Of a stretch of 64,000 bases of DNA, positions 10,870 through 23,587 are shown in pieces. Where the stretch lies: NCBI GenBank assembly GCA_003952965.2, contig CM025849.1, positions 26,369,129 to 26,433,128 on the forward strand. Direction: 5' to 3'. The first letter of the stretch is position 1; each line of letters opens with the position of its first letter. Made by a program: the position numbers and the translations under genes. The DNA is from Morella rubra (Eukaryota > Streptophyta > Magnoliopsida > Fagales > Myricaceae). The notes beneath the pieces are model-generated. The model was not told where the DNA came from. It saw nothing but the letters and a program-made list of their open reading frames with translations, and ran no database searches.

Positions 10870-11420
10870 TGGGGTTTTTATAAAATTAGAAATTAGGAAA
10901 TATCTCCTTTCTTGGTACAATTTTTTTTTTTTTAGTTAAAAAGTGAGTAGGTGGGATTAAAATCCTCTGAGTATATGTATTATGTTTCTATTTGTTTGCT
11001 AGATCAATGTAGCATACGGCCATCCAAATGAAAATGGATAGATAAAAATTTGTAATATTAATATACTTTGTACCCTCTAACTATAGTGATATTGACACTA
11101 TACACTCAAAACTATTATTTTTGTTCCACAAATATCCAATGCGCAATGAAATCTATTTTTCACATGGAAAAAGAGATTGTTGACCCCAAAATATGAAGTA
11201 ATTTTTTTTTCCTTTTTTTCTTTTTTCAAAAAGATCGCGGTTTGCAGTCTTAAACTATCACAATTTTTGCAACCTACACTCTAAGTTCTAAATTCGACAT
11301 ATTATACTCTAAACTATCAATAGATTTACACTCTAAACCCTATATTTTATATATTTGGAAGTTAAGATTTTTTGAATCCAAATTATAATTTTATAACTGA
11401 ATAAAGTGTAAAGGTGAATT
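10870..11420 (+). repeat. NBS-LRR locus 3' flank, relic copy
   Basis: This matches the downstream flanks of the two NBS-LRR genes (17640-18000 and 41610-41970). Shared text includes GTGAGTAGGTGGGATTAAA, TATGTTTCTATTTGTTTGCT and the AAATGAAAA...GGATAGA/GAATAGA segment, followed by the same 'intergenic ACACT...AAACTAT' pattern. It lies downstream of leader relic 2 with the retroelement fragment between them, so it probably marks the far side of a lost NBS-LRR gene. Confidence 0.65.
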
Positions 11421-12425
11421 CGTCTGTTTTTTTTTTTAAAGTTATTAAAATATGTATATCACATTGTAGGGACCATATTGTTTGAAACTTTATATGGGCA
11501 ACATTAAATGGTATAAAGTTTACATGTTGTGTCTATCTCTTCGAATTCTACCATACAATTCAGACAAGAAATTGCAAGAATCTTGATCCTTAATTATTAT
11601 TGATATAATTATGCATTCTTTTATATGATAGTTTTAAATTAATTAAGTGTTTCAAGTGCTCGGAAGATATGGATTTGTTTCTTAACTAGTGTCGAAATGA
11701 CATTTTAGTATAAGTGGTTTTATTTAAAATTCTCGGTGTTTAGTGTGTATTATGGTCCTAGGTGGGTGCCCCTTGCGAGGATGTAATTAATAAGGCTCTG
11801 AATGAATGTGTCTTCCAGTCAAAAATTTGTTCAATTTTCTAGTGGAGCCACATAGAAGGAAAATGGGTGCGTAAAAGGGTGCAGTGTGAAGAAACTGAAA
11901 GTAGATTTGGGCCAATTGTTGAGATCTATTATTTTTGTCGCATTACAATCATCAACTATTGATTTCAGATACTTTATATTCTTTATAAAAATTTTACGTC
12001 AATTTGAATGGAAATTTAAAAATTATAATTTTACCCTTATAAAATTGTCATTGCGAAAAGAAATAGAGGACAAAAGTGTATTTTCTCAAGGCAAAAAATT
12101 ATTTTCTCTTTAAATTAATGAAAATTTTAAGGGAGAATGTAAAGTGTCTAAAATTAATAATTGGTGAGTACAATATAACAAAAATAATATATTAAAATAT
12201 AAAATGTCAAGACTTTTAAAATTTAAGGATACAAAGTGTATTTAACTCCAAATAAAAACAAGTTGGTTCAATAATACATAATTTGCAGTTTTTTTTAGCA
12301 TAAGATGTTCTATTGAAAATTCTCCGTGTTTCGTGTGGATTATGGTCCTTTCCTTGATTTTTTATTTTTTATTTTTTGGGTTAATGGGAAACGAGTGACC
12401 GCTGGCTTCATGCCTCTTAAACAGA
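11421..12425. other. Gene-free stretch upstream of NBS-LRR copy 1
   Basis: 11470-11700 repeats 5930-6150. 12120-12245 carries phrases such as TACAAAGTGTATTTAACTCC that recur in MITE-like repeats of this window. An open stretch at 11886-12113 has no family resemblance and AT-driven composition; I do not call it a gene. Confidence 0.4.
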
Positions 12426-12650
12426 GAAGGGATAAAGATTCTACCAGATAAGCCACTGTACCTAACGTGATGGCGCTCTGAGGTGTGGCAAGTTGGTTCA
12501 TGAATAGACAATTTGCAGTCTTTTAAGGCCAGTGGGCTGTTTCCTGTTTAAAGCTTGCAAATTTGCAATTACCTGATTTCGCTCTTTGGTTTGCTGCAAT
12601 CGACATCCTTCGTTTCCATTGCTTTCTTCCATAGAAAAGAAGAAAAGAAA
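12426..12650 (+). promoter_or_regulatory. 5' leader/promoter-proximal region of NBS-LRR copy 1
   Basis: This is conserved with 8270-8540, 5260-5383 and 36610-36897: GGGATAAAGATTCTACCAGA, CCTAACGTGATGG, TAGACAATTTGCAGTCTTTT. The last part before the ATG (TTCCATTGCTTTCTTCCATA) is a pyrimidine-rich leader. No clear TATA box was identified. An upstream ATG at 12555 is in frame with the main start but precedes sequence that differs in copy 2, so 12651 is preferred. Confidence 0.55.
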
Positions 12651-13239
12651 ATGGCCGCCGAGGTGGGAGGAGCGCTTCTCTCTGCCTTCCTCCAATTTTT
12701 AGTTGATAGACTGGCATCTCCTGAGGTCCTTGACTTTCTTCGAGGCCGAAAACTCATCGGTAGACTCTTAAGCAAGTTGAGGATAAAGTTGCTAGCCGTG
12801 AATGTGCTGGTCGAAGACGCAGAGGAAAAGCAAGCCACAAATGATCATGTAAAAAAATGGCATGATGAGTTGAAAGATGCTGTCTTTGATGCAGAGGACA
12901 TCCTTGATAAGGTTGCTACTCAAGCCTTACAACGCAAGTTGGATGCTGAGTTTGAAACAACGGCAGTTAAGGTACGAAACCTCACCTACGCTTCTCTTTC
13001 ACTTTATAAGCTGCGAGGAAAGATAGAAGAGGTTTTGGAGAAATTAACATCTCTGGCCGACCAAAAGGATGTTATAGGTTTAAGAGAAGGCGTTGCAGGA
13101 GTGAGAACATCGAAAGGTTGCCTACGACTTGTTTGGTTGAAGAATCTGGTATTGTTGGTAGAAATGATGAAAAGGAGGAGATTGTCAAGGAGGTGCTCTC
13201 ATATGATGGAAGTGGCAGAGAGACGAGTGTGATTGCTAT

Positions 13240-13271
13240 AGTCGGCATGGGGGGCATTGGCAAGACCACTC
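13240..13271 (+). promoter_or_regulatory. Candidate miR482/miR2118 target site in the P-loop codons
   Basis: The GMGGIGKT codons (GGCATGGGGGGCATTGGCAA) are the position at which the plant miR482/2118 superfamily is known to target NBS-LRR transcripts and start phased siRNA production. The equivalent site in copy 2 is at 37472-37501. That the site is used here is inference from family knowledge; no microRNA gene was seen in the window. Confidence 0.4.
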
Positions 13272-14091
13272 TTGCTCAGCTTGTATACAATGACGAGAGG
13301 GTAAAGGAGCATTTTGATCTTAAAGCCTGGATTTGTGTTTCAGATGAATTTGATCTATTTAAGGTGACGAAAGCAATCCTGGAGGCAGTAACTTCATCAA
13401 CAAGTGAGGTTAGAGATCTAAATCGCCTTCAAGTTTCACTGAATGAGAGATTGACAGGGAAGAAATTTGTACTTGTATTAGATGATGTATGGAATAACAG
13501 TTTTGATGATTGGGAGATCTTAAGTAAGCCTTTGAAATCCGGAGCACCAGGAAGTAAGGTCATCGTAACAACACGCCATGATGGTGTTTCATCAGCCATG
13601 CGTGCTTGCTCAACTCATTATCTAGATAAGTTGCCCGAAGAGGATTGCTGGTCACTATTTGCAAAGTACGCTTTTGACAAAGTAACTTAATTAATGTACA
13701 TCCAGAGCTAGAAGTAGTAGGTAGACAGATTGCAAAAAATGCGAAGGTCTCCCGTTAGCGGCCAAGGCAATTGGGGCTATCTTGTGGTCGAAAACAAATG
13801 TTGATGAATGGAATAACATATTGCATAGTGAATTATGGAACTTATCAATGGAAGAGACAAAAGTTCTTCCAGCTCTAAGATTAAGTTACAAATATCTGCC
13901 GTCACATTTAAAGCGATGCTTTGCTTATTGTGCAATATTCCCAAAGGATTATGCTTTCACAAAAGATCAACTGGTCTTATTATGGATGGCAGAAGGTTTC
14001 CTCCAAGAAGTTGGAAACAAGACAATGGAAGAAATCGGTGAAGATTACTTCCATGATCTTGTATCAAGATCATTATTCCAACGATCAACTG

Positions 14092-14960
14092 AGCGCAAAT
14101 GCATTTTGTAATGCATGATCTTATCAATGATTTAGCAAAATTTGTACAGGGCAATTTAGCTTTAGGCTAAAGGTTGATCAATCTCACGAAATCCAAGACT
14201 CGCTATTTTCGTATATGAGAACAGAATTTGATACCTTCAAGAAGTTTGAGCATCTTTATGAGGCAAAGAAGCTGCGCACTTTTTTGCCATTAGAATTGGC
14301 GCCAGAGAAAAGGAGTTGGTGCAACTTGACTGAAAAGGTGTTGCGTGATCTTTTGCCAACATTAAGCTGTTTACGGGTGCTCTCTTTATCTCACTACCAG
14401 AACATGACTGAATTGCCCGAATCAGTCGGAAAAATGAAACATTTACGATATTTGGACATTTCTTTCACGGGTGTTAAGAGATTGCCTCAGTCTATATGTA
14501 AGTTGCATAATTTGCAAACATTGAAGTTATTTGGCTGTGGATCAACTGATTTTTGTAATGCATGATCTTATCAATGATTTAGCAAAATTTGTACAGGGCA
14601 ATTTAGCTTTAGGCTAAAGGTTGACTAGTCTCATGAAGGTTTATCCAAGACTCGCTATTTGTCTATATGAGAACAAAATTTGATACCTTCGAGAAGTTTG
14701 AGTCTTTATGAGGCAAAGAAGCTGCGCACTTTTTTGCCATTAGAATTGGCGCCACAACTTGACTAAAAGGTGTTGCGTGATCTTTTGCCAACATTAAGCT
14801 GTTTACGGGTGCTCTCTTTATCTCACTACCGAACATGACTGAATTGCCCGAAATCAGTCGGGAAAATGAAACATTTACGATATTTGGACATTTCTTCACG
14901 GGGTTAAGAGATTGCCTCATCTATATGTAAGTTGTAATTTGCAAACATTGAAGTTATTTG
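14092..14960 (+). repeat. Internal ~457-bp tandem duplication in NBS-LRR copy 1
   Basis: The stretch from 14104 (TTTTGTAATGCATGATCTTA) to 14539 is repeated from 14550 to about 14960, covering the MHD-motif region through the first LRRs. GATCAACTGA occurs at both 14083-14092 and 14540-14549, marking the junction. The 457-bp offset is not a multiple of three, so the duplication shifts the frame. The second unit is closer to NBS-LRR copy 2 in places (GAAGGTTTATCCAAGACTCG occurs there and in copy 2 but not in the first unit). Confidence 0.85.
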
Positions 14961-16821
14961 GTGTTCATATCTTACATCGTTGCCTAGAGACATGCATAAA
15001 CTCGTTAATTTACGTCACCTTGATATTACTAACTGGTATCAGGAGATGCCTATGCACTTAGGCAATCTAAAAGGTCTCCAAACTTTGTCTAAATTTATTG
15101 TCAGCAAACACAGGGGGTGTGGCCTTGGAGAGTTGGGGAAGCTTGCAAATCTTCGAGGAGCACTTTCTATTTTGGAGCTCCAAAATGTCGAATCTTCTAG
15201 GGATGCTGTGGAGGCAAAGTTGATGAATAAGAAGTACTTGGAGAACTTGGAGCTGTACTGGGATGATTCACCTACTAGTAATTCAGAAAGTCAAAGAAGC
15301 GTACTCGACAATCTCCAGCCCCACACAAATTTGAAAAGCCTCACTGTCAACTACTACAGTAGTGAACGTTTTCCAAATTGGGTCGGGCACCATTCATTCT
15401 CTAATATAGCATCTCTATGTCTGGAAAACTGTAAGCATTGTTGCAGCTTGCCACCACTTGGGCAACTACACTCTCTACAGAACCTCTCTATTGTACGGTT
15501 TCCTAAAATTGTTACGGTGGGTTCAGAGTTTTACGGCATTGGTTCCTCGTCAATGAAGCCATTTGGAAGCTTAAAAGTTCTAAAGTTCAAGGACATGTTG
15601 AACTGGGAGACATGGTTTCATTTTGGTACTGAAAACGAAGGTGGAGCTTTTCCTTCTCTTGGAGAGCTTAATATTAAACACTGCCCGAAGCTGACAGGGG
15701 GGTTTTCCATCCATCTTCTTTCTTTAGCCAAGCTTGAGATCCATGACTGTCCACAGCTGGTGATTTCACTCCGTAGGGCTCCAGTAATTCGTGAATTGGG
15801 CTAATGAGTTGTAACGAGGTTCTACTGAAGGAATTGTCAGTTGGAATGGAGAGGCTCAAGTCGGAGGTTTTGATTCGGTGGAGTCCCTTCCCGAGGGATT
15901 GATGAACTCCAACAGCTGTCTTCAAGAGTTAGAAATCATTAATTGTTCCTCGCTCGTGTCTCTTCCCACGAGGGTTCTGTCCTCTACATTAAGAAAACTT
16001 CAAATCTGGAATTGTACGAAGTTCGAGCTCCCAACACACCTGGACTATTCATTTCTCGAAGAATTGAGTTTGTCGGTTGTGATTCTCTCAGGTCCTTTCC
16101 ACTAGACTTATTCCCAAATCTTAAGACTATCAAATCTCTTCGTGTGGGAATCTGGAATCTCTTACAGCTCCAGAACAACATGACAAGGACTTAATGACCT
16201 CTCTTTTCATAGAAAGTTGCGTAATTTTGTCTCTTTTCCAAAAGGAGGATTGCGAGCGCCCAACCTTACAACTCTTTATATCCGGATTGTAAGAGTCTTA
16301 GGTCACTGCCTGATAAGATGCACACATTCCTTCCGTCTCTTGACTATTTGTGTAATTGATTGTCCAGAAATGGAGTCGTTTCCTGAAGGGGGCTTGCCTT
16401 CCAAACTTAGTTTTATTTTGTCATTGGATGTGACAAACTCTTTGCCAGTCGGATGGGATGGGGCTTGCAAACACTCACCTCGGTTAGACACGTGTCAATC
16501 AGTGACTCTGGAACTGTCGTTTCTTTTCCAGAGACAGGTTTGCTTCCCTCAAATCTGACCTCTCTTTATATCTGGAACTTTCCAAATTTGGAATCTTTGG
16601 ATAAGGAGGGGCTTCAACACCTGACCTCTCTTAAAGATTTGGAAATCTGGGATGCCCTAAGCTCAAGTGCATGCCAGAAGGGGGGCTGCCTGCCTCCCTT
16701 TCTCGTCTAGATCATAGATTGTCCTCTATTGGAGAAACAGTGGCAAAGGAGGAAAGGAAAAGAATGGCGCAAGGTTGCTCACGTCCCTTACAAATTGATC
16801 AATTCTGAATGGATTGAATGA

Positions 16822-18660
16822 GCCAAAAACTCAAAAGAAGAGTTCCCACTTCGGCGCAATGATAATATCAGCTGTTAACAAGTGTCCCCTTCTGTTGTCT
16901 TTGGCTATAATGGTGTCCCCCTCTGGTGCAGGTGCCCTTGAGATCTCTTAGTTCTCTTTGTGCTCGTACTCTCAATTTGTTACTGAAGACGGTTGCTAAA
17001 TTGAGCCCATTCTTTTCGTTCATGAGTTATACGTATTAGACTTAACATTCTCGACTAGTTTTATCTCTTTATTTTAAACCTTCCTTGTGTTGAGCTGCAT
17101 GATTGGTCTTACAAACATTTTGAAGTGTAATTAAAATGTTTCTCTAAGCTTGGTCATTGATGCTAGTTGAAAGTGTCTTTTTACCTGATTTTCTTCTCTT
17201 TTTGATGCTGTCTATATTCTCTTGTAGCAATTGTAATTTTGGAGTTGCTCCCTTGGTTTAATCTTCGGCTATCTCATATGTTTAGAGAGGGTAAATGGCA
17301 GCTGATTTATGAGCAAAAGAAGGGGCTTCAAGGAGCAATGTGAACTTTGGCGGAGATGGATTTCATGTTACGCAGAGGGTGGGCGATCATCATATCAATG
17401 TGTGTGGTTAGACTTTTTGCCTTATTGTATGAGATGTATTTTGCGCCTTGACAAGCTGGGCTTTGTTAGTATTATATTTTAATTTCTTTGTTTTTGTTTT
17501 GAAGGTTGGTTATTTTTTTATTTGCACTTTTCTATTGTGTTTGTGAGTCCTGTTTGGTATGGATGTAACCAAGATATTCTCCGCCATAAGTGAGGGTTTC
17601 TAATAAATATGAAAGGTACCTATATAATTATGAAAACTTATGATTGGAAATTAGAAAATCTCATTTCCTGGTAAAACTTTTCTTTTTTTGTGAAAAGTTG
17701 ATAGGTGGGGTTAAATCTTCTGAATATGTACTATGTTTCTATTTGTTTGCTAGACCAAATAAGTAGCATAAGGCAATACAAATGAAAACGAATAGACAAA
17801 AATGGTAATATAAGGCCAAATAAGGTGGACCTCTATAGACCCCAAAGGAAAAAAAAAAAAAGAAATTCCTTCTATGGCTTCAATTATTGCAATATTGACA
17901 ATTTACACCTAAACTATAATTTTTATCACATTATACCTACAAACTATTGATTTTAAGCACTTTGCATCATTTGTTTCAATTTTCTGTAAATAATGAAAAT
18001 TGATTTTTAGCCTTTGAAATGATGGTTTTAGACTAAAAAAATGTCATCGCGCAAAATATATCCAAGGTAGAAAATGCCTTTAGTCAATAGTTACAATATT
18101 ATATCACACTAGAAAGTACCAGTTGGTGCTCTCAAGTATTAAAAAATTAGTACCTACCGTGGTACTTGGGGTGCTTCAATTTGGGTACGTAATGAAAGGA
18201 GCATTTCAAATAACAGTACCAGCTTTTCTATCTAAGGCCTGGAGTGACTTTCTGTATCTGAGTATCTGGAATATCGTGACTGTTTCTCGACCAGTCAAGA
18301 CTTCATGAGTTTCATTTGGGACGAAATTATTATTGGAATAGAAAAGACAAAAGGGCTACTGGGTAACAGCAGCTGCTTGCAGTGCCATAATCTCAAGTGA
18401 GGGCAACTTGTAACAGACAAAGGGCATGTACAAGTCATTGAAACCCAAGTATTGCAACAAGGTCATTACCAAGGTAAAACATATATCAGCAAACACAGAG
18501 TGATCTAAAAATGATTTTCAAGTCCTTGCCCTTATCATTTCTGATTCTTTAAAAGCAAAACTATGGGAGAACAGGTCTTTCATGGAGAGGGTGATCCAGC
18601 AGGAACTACCCTTAGCATGAGCAACAACAGCCCTTTACCAGGAGAACTGCCTTTTTTGCT
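16822..18660. other. Convergent spacer between NBS-LRR copy 1 and SSL copy 1
   Basis: This is the 3' flank of the NBS-LRR gene (including the pieces reused at 23610-24105 and 10870-11420) followed by the 3' flank of the SSL gene. It is repeated at 40592-42749. The open stretch at 18123-18308 is kept in both copies (42087-42272), but its conservation is no better than that of its non-coding surroundings, so I do not call it a gene. Confidence 0.5.
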
Positions 18661-21600
18661 TCAAGTCAAGCCGTAAACTGCAACAAAGTTCATCAAAACA
18701 CTCCCCATCCACAGTTTCCCATCCTTTTCTTCCACTTCACTCACTGCCCTGACAACCTTCCCCTGGCTGTCCTCCAATATCTGCAAGAGCTTACCCTCTT
18801 GGCTATACTTGACAACAACTGCATGGGCTTGCCCCCAATTTGAAGCAGGTACTGAATTTTCACAGGAATTGGGAGCTTGAGCAAAAATTTCCTAACTTTT
18901 GGGTATAACGCACAGAAATAAGCGTAAAAGCTTCGACGACAGTGGATTGCCACCCAAAAGTCACCATTTTCATTGGTCCTGACATTATCAGGAAATCCAG
19001 GTAGGATTGCTAGTACCTCTGAAGTCCCTGCCTTCTCGCCTTTCAACCAGTACTTGCGTAATCTAAATAATGAACATGATACGAGACTTTGTTAACAAAT
19101 AGAAGACAATTGCAAAACTTCAAGCAAAAAAAAAAAAAAAAGCATCAAATGACCCAAATATGGTCTCCTCAAGCCTATTTGGAGACTCTACAGTTATTTC
19201 ATTTGCCACTTGTACTGTTTGATCATCATAAGACCCCAAATAACTTTAGGATCTTTCAGTGCTACTGCTACATTCACTTGTACAAACATATTTGCGTAAA
19301 TCATCCTACGAACACCAAGAAAATCCTTCGCATGAATACCAAGAGATTTGGTGAACTTCCTGGCTAAAGAATACCACCTAATGCCGAGAAGGGATTTTGA
19401 GTGCCTAGATAATTCCTAAATACAAGCTGAACCGGCATACATTGGCCTGCATACATCTATATAAAGCTATACTAACCAAGTTATATATTCTTCTCCACAA
19501 TCCTCACTCCCTTCAGTGCTACTGCTACATTACAAAGGTACTGATCTAATTTACAGCAATGAACAAACATATTTGCATAAATCATCGAATGTTTCTCATA
19601 GATCTTCTGTCACAATGAAAGGTAAAAGTAACACTTAGGACTGTATTTTCTAAGAAACATTTTCTTACAATTTCCAAGTTAAAACATCTTACAAATTTTA
19701 TCCAAAGCGACGTTTGCTCCCCAGAAGTCATACTATGATGTTGCTTGAATCTCAATACCAAAAGAGATCCACACTATCTTCTTCTCTCTCGCATCCTTTT
19801 TCAGTTTTAATTTGTGTGATGAGTATAACACAGTAGTCTCATGAGCACTCATACTAGCAAACTGATAAAATAACATTCACTCGAAGCAATTTTTCTCTGA
19901 CTTCATTCGCAACCAGCCTAACATATTCACTAATACTGGCAATCAAATGCCAAAGGACGACAAAAAAAAATAAGAATTGAGCAAAACGAGAGTCTATGTC
20001 AAGTCTTGTCAATGGACATGGCCTATCTGCTTGTTTCGAGTGATGAATTCCTAAAGAAGGTCCCCAGACAAGTGACTTTTAGAGCAGAATGACCAACAGA
20101 AAGTTAGCTCACCTGCCAATGGCTCCTTCACAAAAGACAAAGAAGGAACCATCCTTGCTTAATGAGACCCCGTTTGGAAATTGGAGATTCCTCATAAGGA
20201 CAGTGGTTTCCTTTGTTTCCAGATTGTATTTCAGAACCCTCCCACCATACTCTGCAGAAAAGACCAACTGCATGAAGTTCCTGCATCAAATAAAGTGTTA
20301 AAACTGATGCATAGTGCTTCTATTATGTGAGGAAAATAGACAAAAATGAATGAAAGAAACTCCGTGATCATTAAGAAAAGCAGCAGAAAACAACAAGGGA
20401 TCGTCCATGAAAAAATAAGCGAGGGAAGGATCTATCAGGGGGCACCTAAGAACTTGACAGCATTACTTTTGAGTGATATCATTAAATGACTTGCTCGAAT
20501 TGCGCATCTCTAGGATTATCCATTTTTCTGATTCTATAAATCAGTTGGCTGCCCATTCTGAAAGCAGTTGCGAAAGTTTCAGGAAACACCATTTGAGTCA
20601 ATAGTTTCAGTAGATGGTGGGAAATAATTCAGGAGTAAATTCAAGTGTTTGGAGAAGTGGAAAAAAGAGAAACCAGCATTGCAGATTCGGGATTCAGAAA
20701 TTCACAGGTATTTTAAAAAAACTAAGGATCATGACAATGAAATTTGACACATGCAAAAAAAAAAATGCAGGAATTTTATTTATGTTTTGAGGGAATATTC
20801 ATCAATACAGATTTGAAAGTAAGTATTCAAACATTTTTTGACATTTTGGGAACAATCTGCAAGAGTTTTGATTTCAGCAAGTCATAATCATTTATAAACC
20901 AAATTTGATTGAGATATTGAGTTTTAATCTAGATTTTTGACAGATTCATACACTTGGTTAAATTTGGATGAGGTAAAAACATTATCATTTACCTATCCAC
21001 ACCATGGCAGCCGTTATTTTTCGCTGGTTATGGGGGAAAGAGCAATAGCAAATCTCACGAATCAATTCAAGAGTAAACATATGCAGTGTCTCCTACACGA
21101 GCTTCTCTCCTACATCTGATTGTATCCAGGTACGTCTGGTCATTTATTTTATAGTAAGGGGCAGAGGGGTACCATTTCTTTTCTCTGTCCCTCTATACAG
21201 GGCTTGATGTACAGTTCCCTCTTTTTTTTTTTTTTCACCAGAGGGAAATGGAAGAGGGCGTTGTAAATTGAACTCCCAACTTCTTCAGTCTAACCAGAAT
21301 TTTCAAACCAGATATGATATGTACTTTATATCTTCTTACTCTATGAATATGCAAGTCAAACAGAGAAAGTGGAAGATGAGAGCCAGCACCCAAAAAAATG
21401 CTTTGATGAAATTGGTTTTTCATTCATTTTTTCAATTGTTAAAACACACTGAGTTGGGTCTGATATGACAAGTTATACAAACCATCTTTCAGCAGTTAAG
21501 AATTACGACAACCTTTGTACAGACAGGTACAATGCATTTTCTAAAATTTTGATGGAAAGTAGAAAGTAAAAGTCACTCGCTCTAATTAGTTGAATCTGAA

Positions 21601-23568
21601 TGTTCAAAATAAAAGAATGCATGAACCCTAGCTATCCATACTGATTTTTTTTTTTTTTGGGTAAATAACCCATATGATTTTAAGCTGTAGAAAATATAGG
21701 TTTCAACCATCCAACAAATATAGAGGATCACATGTGCATACAACCAGTCGAATTGATCATTGGTATGACGAAATAGTTTCACACCGCACCACAGAGCCAT
21801 TTTAGTGCCTTCATAATAAGAGGATGTCAAACCACAAGTGGAAAAAGAAGGGAGGGGGGAAGAAACTGCTTTCTCTTCTATGCCCTGAAGGATAACAGAT
21901 CTTTTATGCCATCCACAAGAAAATAAAGTCATATCGTGAATTAAGAGGTGTTCCACATTATGTATAGAGAATCAGGCAGTTCTGAAGTTGGTGGGACATT
22001 ATAACAAAATAGTGGGTTACTTTAGCGCTGGCCCATCACATATTATAGTCCATCCACATTCAAAGAAGCACCCAACTTCAGGAAAACAGCCTCACCAGCA
22101 TAAAAGAAATAACATCCGCGGGCTTACCTCCTCTGGTACTTGCTGCTGCTATCTGTAAAATAAATATTCCCTGCATCATCAATGTCTAGATCATTGGCAA
22201 ACCTCAATGGCATCCCTTCTGCCTCAGTTGCTAGTGGTGTTGCCAAACCACCTTCTGGTCCTACTTTCAGAAGCCCAAAGTACGCATCTGCAATGTACAG
22301 ATCACCTGTTTTCTTGTCAAACCGAAGCCCCAAAGGCCTGCCACATATGTGCTCATTCTTCAAGTAACTCAAAGGCGACGGTTTTGGATTTCACAGTTCA
22401 GACCTGAATTCCAGACGTTAGATAGAAAAGAAATTATCATTCCAAATCTAATAAAGCAAAGACAAATCACCAAATCCATAAATGGGGAAGATATCTAACA
22501 ACTACGCAAAATCAAGCTTAGATCACTTCTTTCTATTAGGGAAGTCGTTAGATGGAGGCATTTATTAGCCAATCTCGTGTGACACATTCTCATACTTTCT
22601 TTGCTTATTAGGTCTGAACCAAAGATGAAGACCGCTGAATATGGTCTGCCAATAAATTGTCCAAGAAACCCAGCATAAGGGAACATTGCAATACTCAATC
22701 TTACAACAAGTACGCAACACCTTGAACCGATTTGATGAAGGATGATAGAGTAATACTGAAGAAGTCAAACACGGAAAAACCAACAATCTAGATAATAGTC
22801 CACCAAGAAGTAGGTGGAACTTTGAAGCTCAAAAACGTGTACTTAAAAAAAAAAAAAAATTTATTCAAGAAAGTAATCGTGCTTTCGCCTTCACAACTCC
22901 CCAACTGCGAAATGTCCACTTCTTTGATGGTTGCAGTTGTATTTCTTCCGTTTCCACTCCCTTTTCTCAATATGCAAAATTCAGTGGTTTTCCGGCCAAA
23001 ACGCTCAGCTATCTCTGATACTAAAACGCGTTCGCAAAATTTCATTCGAAAAACATGTTATAATTGGTGTCATTTCCTTCGCGCTTTTTTTTTTTTGGTT
23101 AAATACCTTCTCATATTTCTATATTAAGTTCCCCACAAATCTACGACCGACTTGGCTCACCAACTCACCGAGTTGTGAATACAAACACTCAACTCAATTG
23201 TCTTGGAACGACACAATCGCATCGGCAAGAACTCACCTATTAGGCGAAGTAAAAGCGAAATCGGTCCAGGATTGGCCATTCCAGAACAGGACCCGCCCAT
23301 CAGAGACACCGGTGTAGGGCCCGCGGCCCTGAGGGTCGAAAGCCATGCTCTCGGGGCCCTGGATTTGGTTGAGGAACTTGATTTCGGATTTCTGGAGCAA
23401 GTTCTGGGCGTCTCTCTCGGTGGGGACCTGGGACCAAGCTGGCATGTCGACTGGGAAGGCTTCGAAGTCTGGGAAGCCGGAGATTGCACTTTGCTTGAAA
23501 GGGTCAATGCCACAGTACAAGGCTAGGATGAGGAAGAAAAGCCCCGCGAAGGTTCCGGCCGGTGACAT
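18661..23568 (-). pseudogene. Strictosidine-synthase-like (SSL) gene, copy 1, disrupted
   Basis: Four exons match the intact copy: 23237-23568, 22128-22403, 20113-20280 and 18661-19062 (minus strand, GT-AG introns). The product would be a membrane-anchored six-bladed beta-propeller protein of the strictosidine synthase-like / adipocyte plasma membrane-associated family. Two lesions break it. In exon 2 a Cys codon TGT is TGA (22391-22393), truncating at about residue 114. In exon 4 one G is missing in a G run (18825-18827, three against four at 42914-42917), which would remove the last ~57 residues. Upstream of the ATG only about 20 bases match copy 2 before NBS-LRR 3'-flank sequence starts, so its promoter is gone. 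The remaining coding sequence is otherwise nearly identical to copy 2, implying recent loss. Confidence 0.9.
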
Positions 23569-23587
23569 CTCCGTGAGTCTGAGTTCC

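Larger units (their letters stand above)
12651..16821 (+). pseudogene. CC-NB-ARC-LRR resistance gene, RPP13-like 1 type, copy 1 (frame-broken)
   Basis: It would encode an intracellular immune receptor of about 1240 residues. The start MAAEVGGALLSAFLQ at 12651 opens an Rx-type coiled-coil domain with VEDAEEKQ, VKKWHDELKDAVFDAED and LDKVATQAL. A 1-base loss near 13112 (TCGAAAGG against TCGGAAAGG in copy 2) shifts the frame. NB-ARC then shows GMGGIGKTT (13244-13270), LVLDDVW (13472-13492), SKVIVTTR, CEGLPLAAKA (about 13740), the FAYCAIFPKDY and LLWMAEGF segments (13915-14005) and a frame-shifted VMHD (about 14109). LRRs run from 14340 to about 16750, and the C-terminus ends LINSEWIE before TGA at 16819. 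There is no intron. At least eight frame breaks plus an internal ~457-bp duplication (14092-14549) abolish the frame. No intact protein is possible as read. Confidence 0.9.

Noticed and set aside
11886..12113. 75-codon plus-strand frame upstream of NBS-LRR copy 1
   Set aside because: Lys/Phe/Ile-rich translation typical of AT-rich non-coding DNA; not present before copy 2.
18123..18308. 61-codon frame kept in both duplicated blocks (also 42087-42272)
   Set aside because: The whole spacer is duplicated and nearly identical, so retention is not evidence of selection; no family resemblance.
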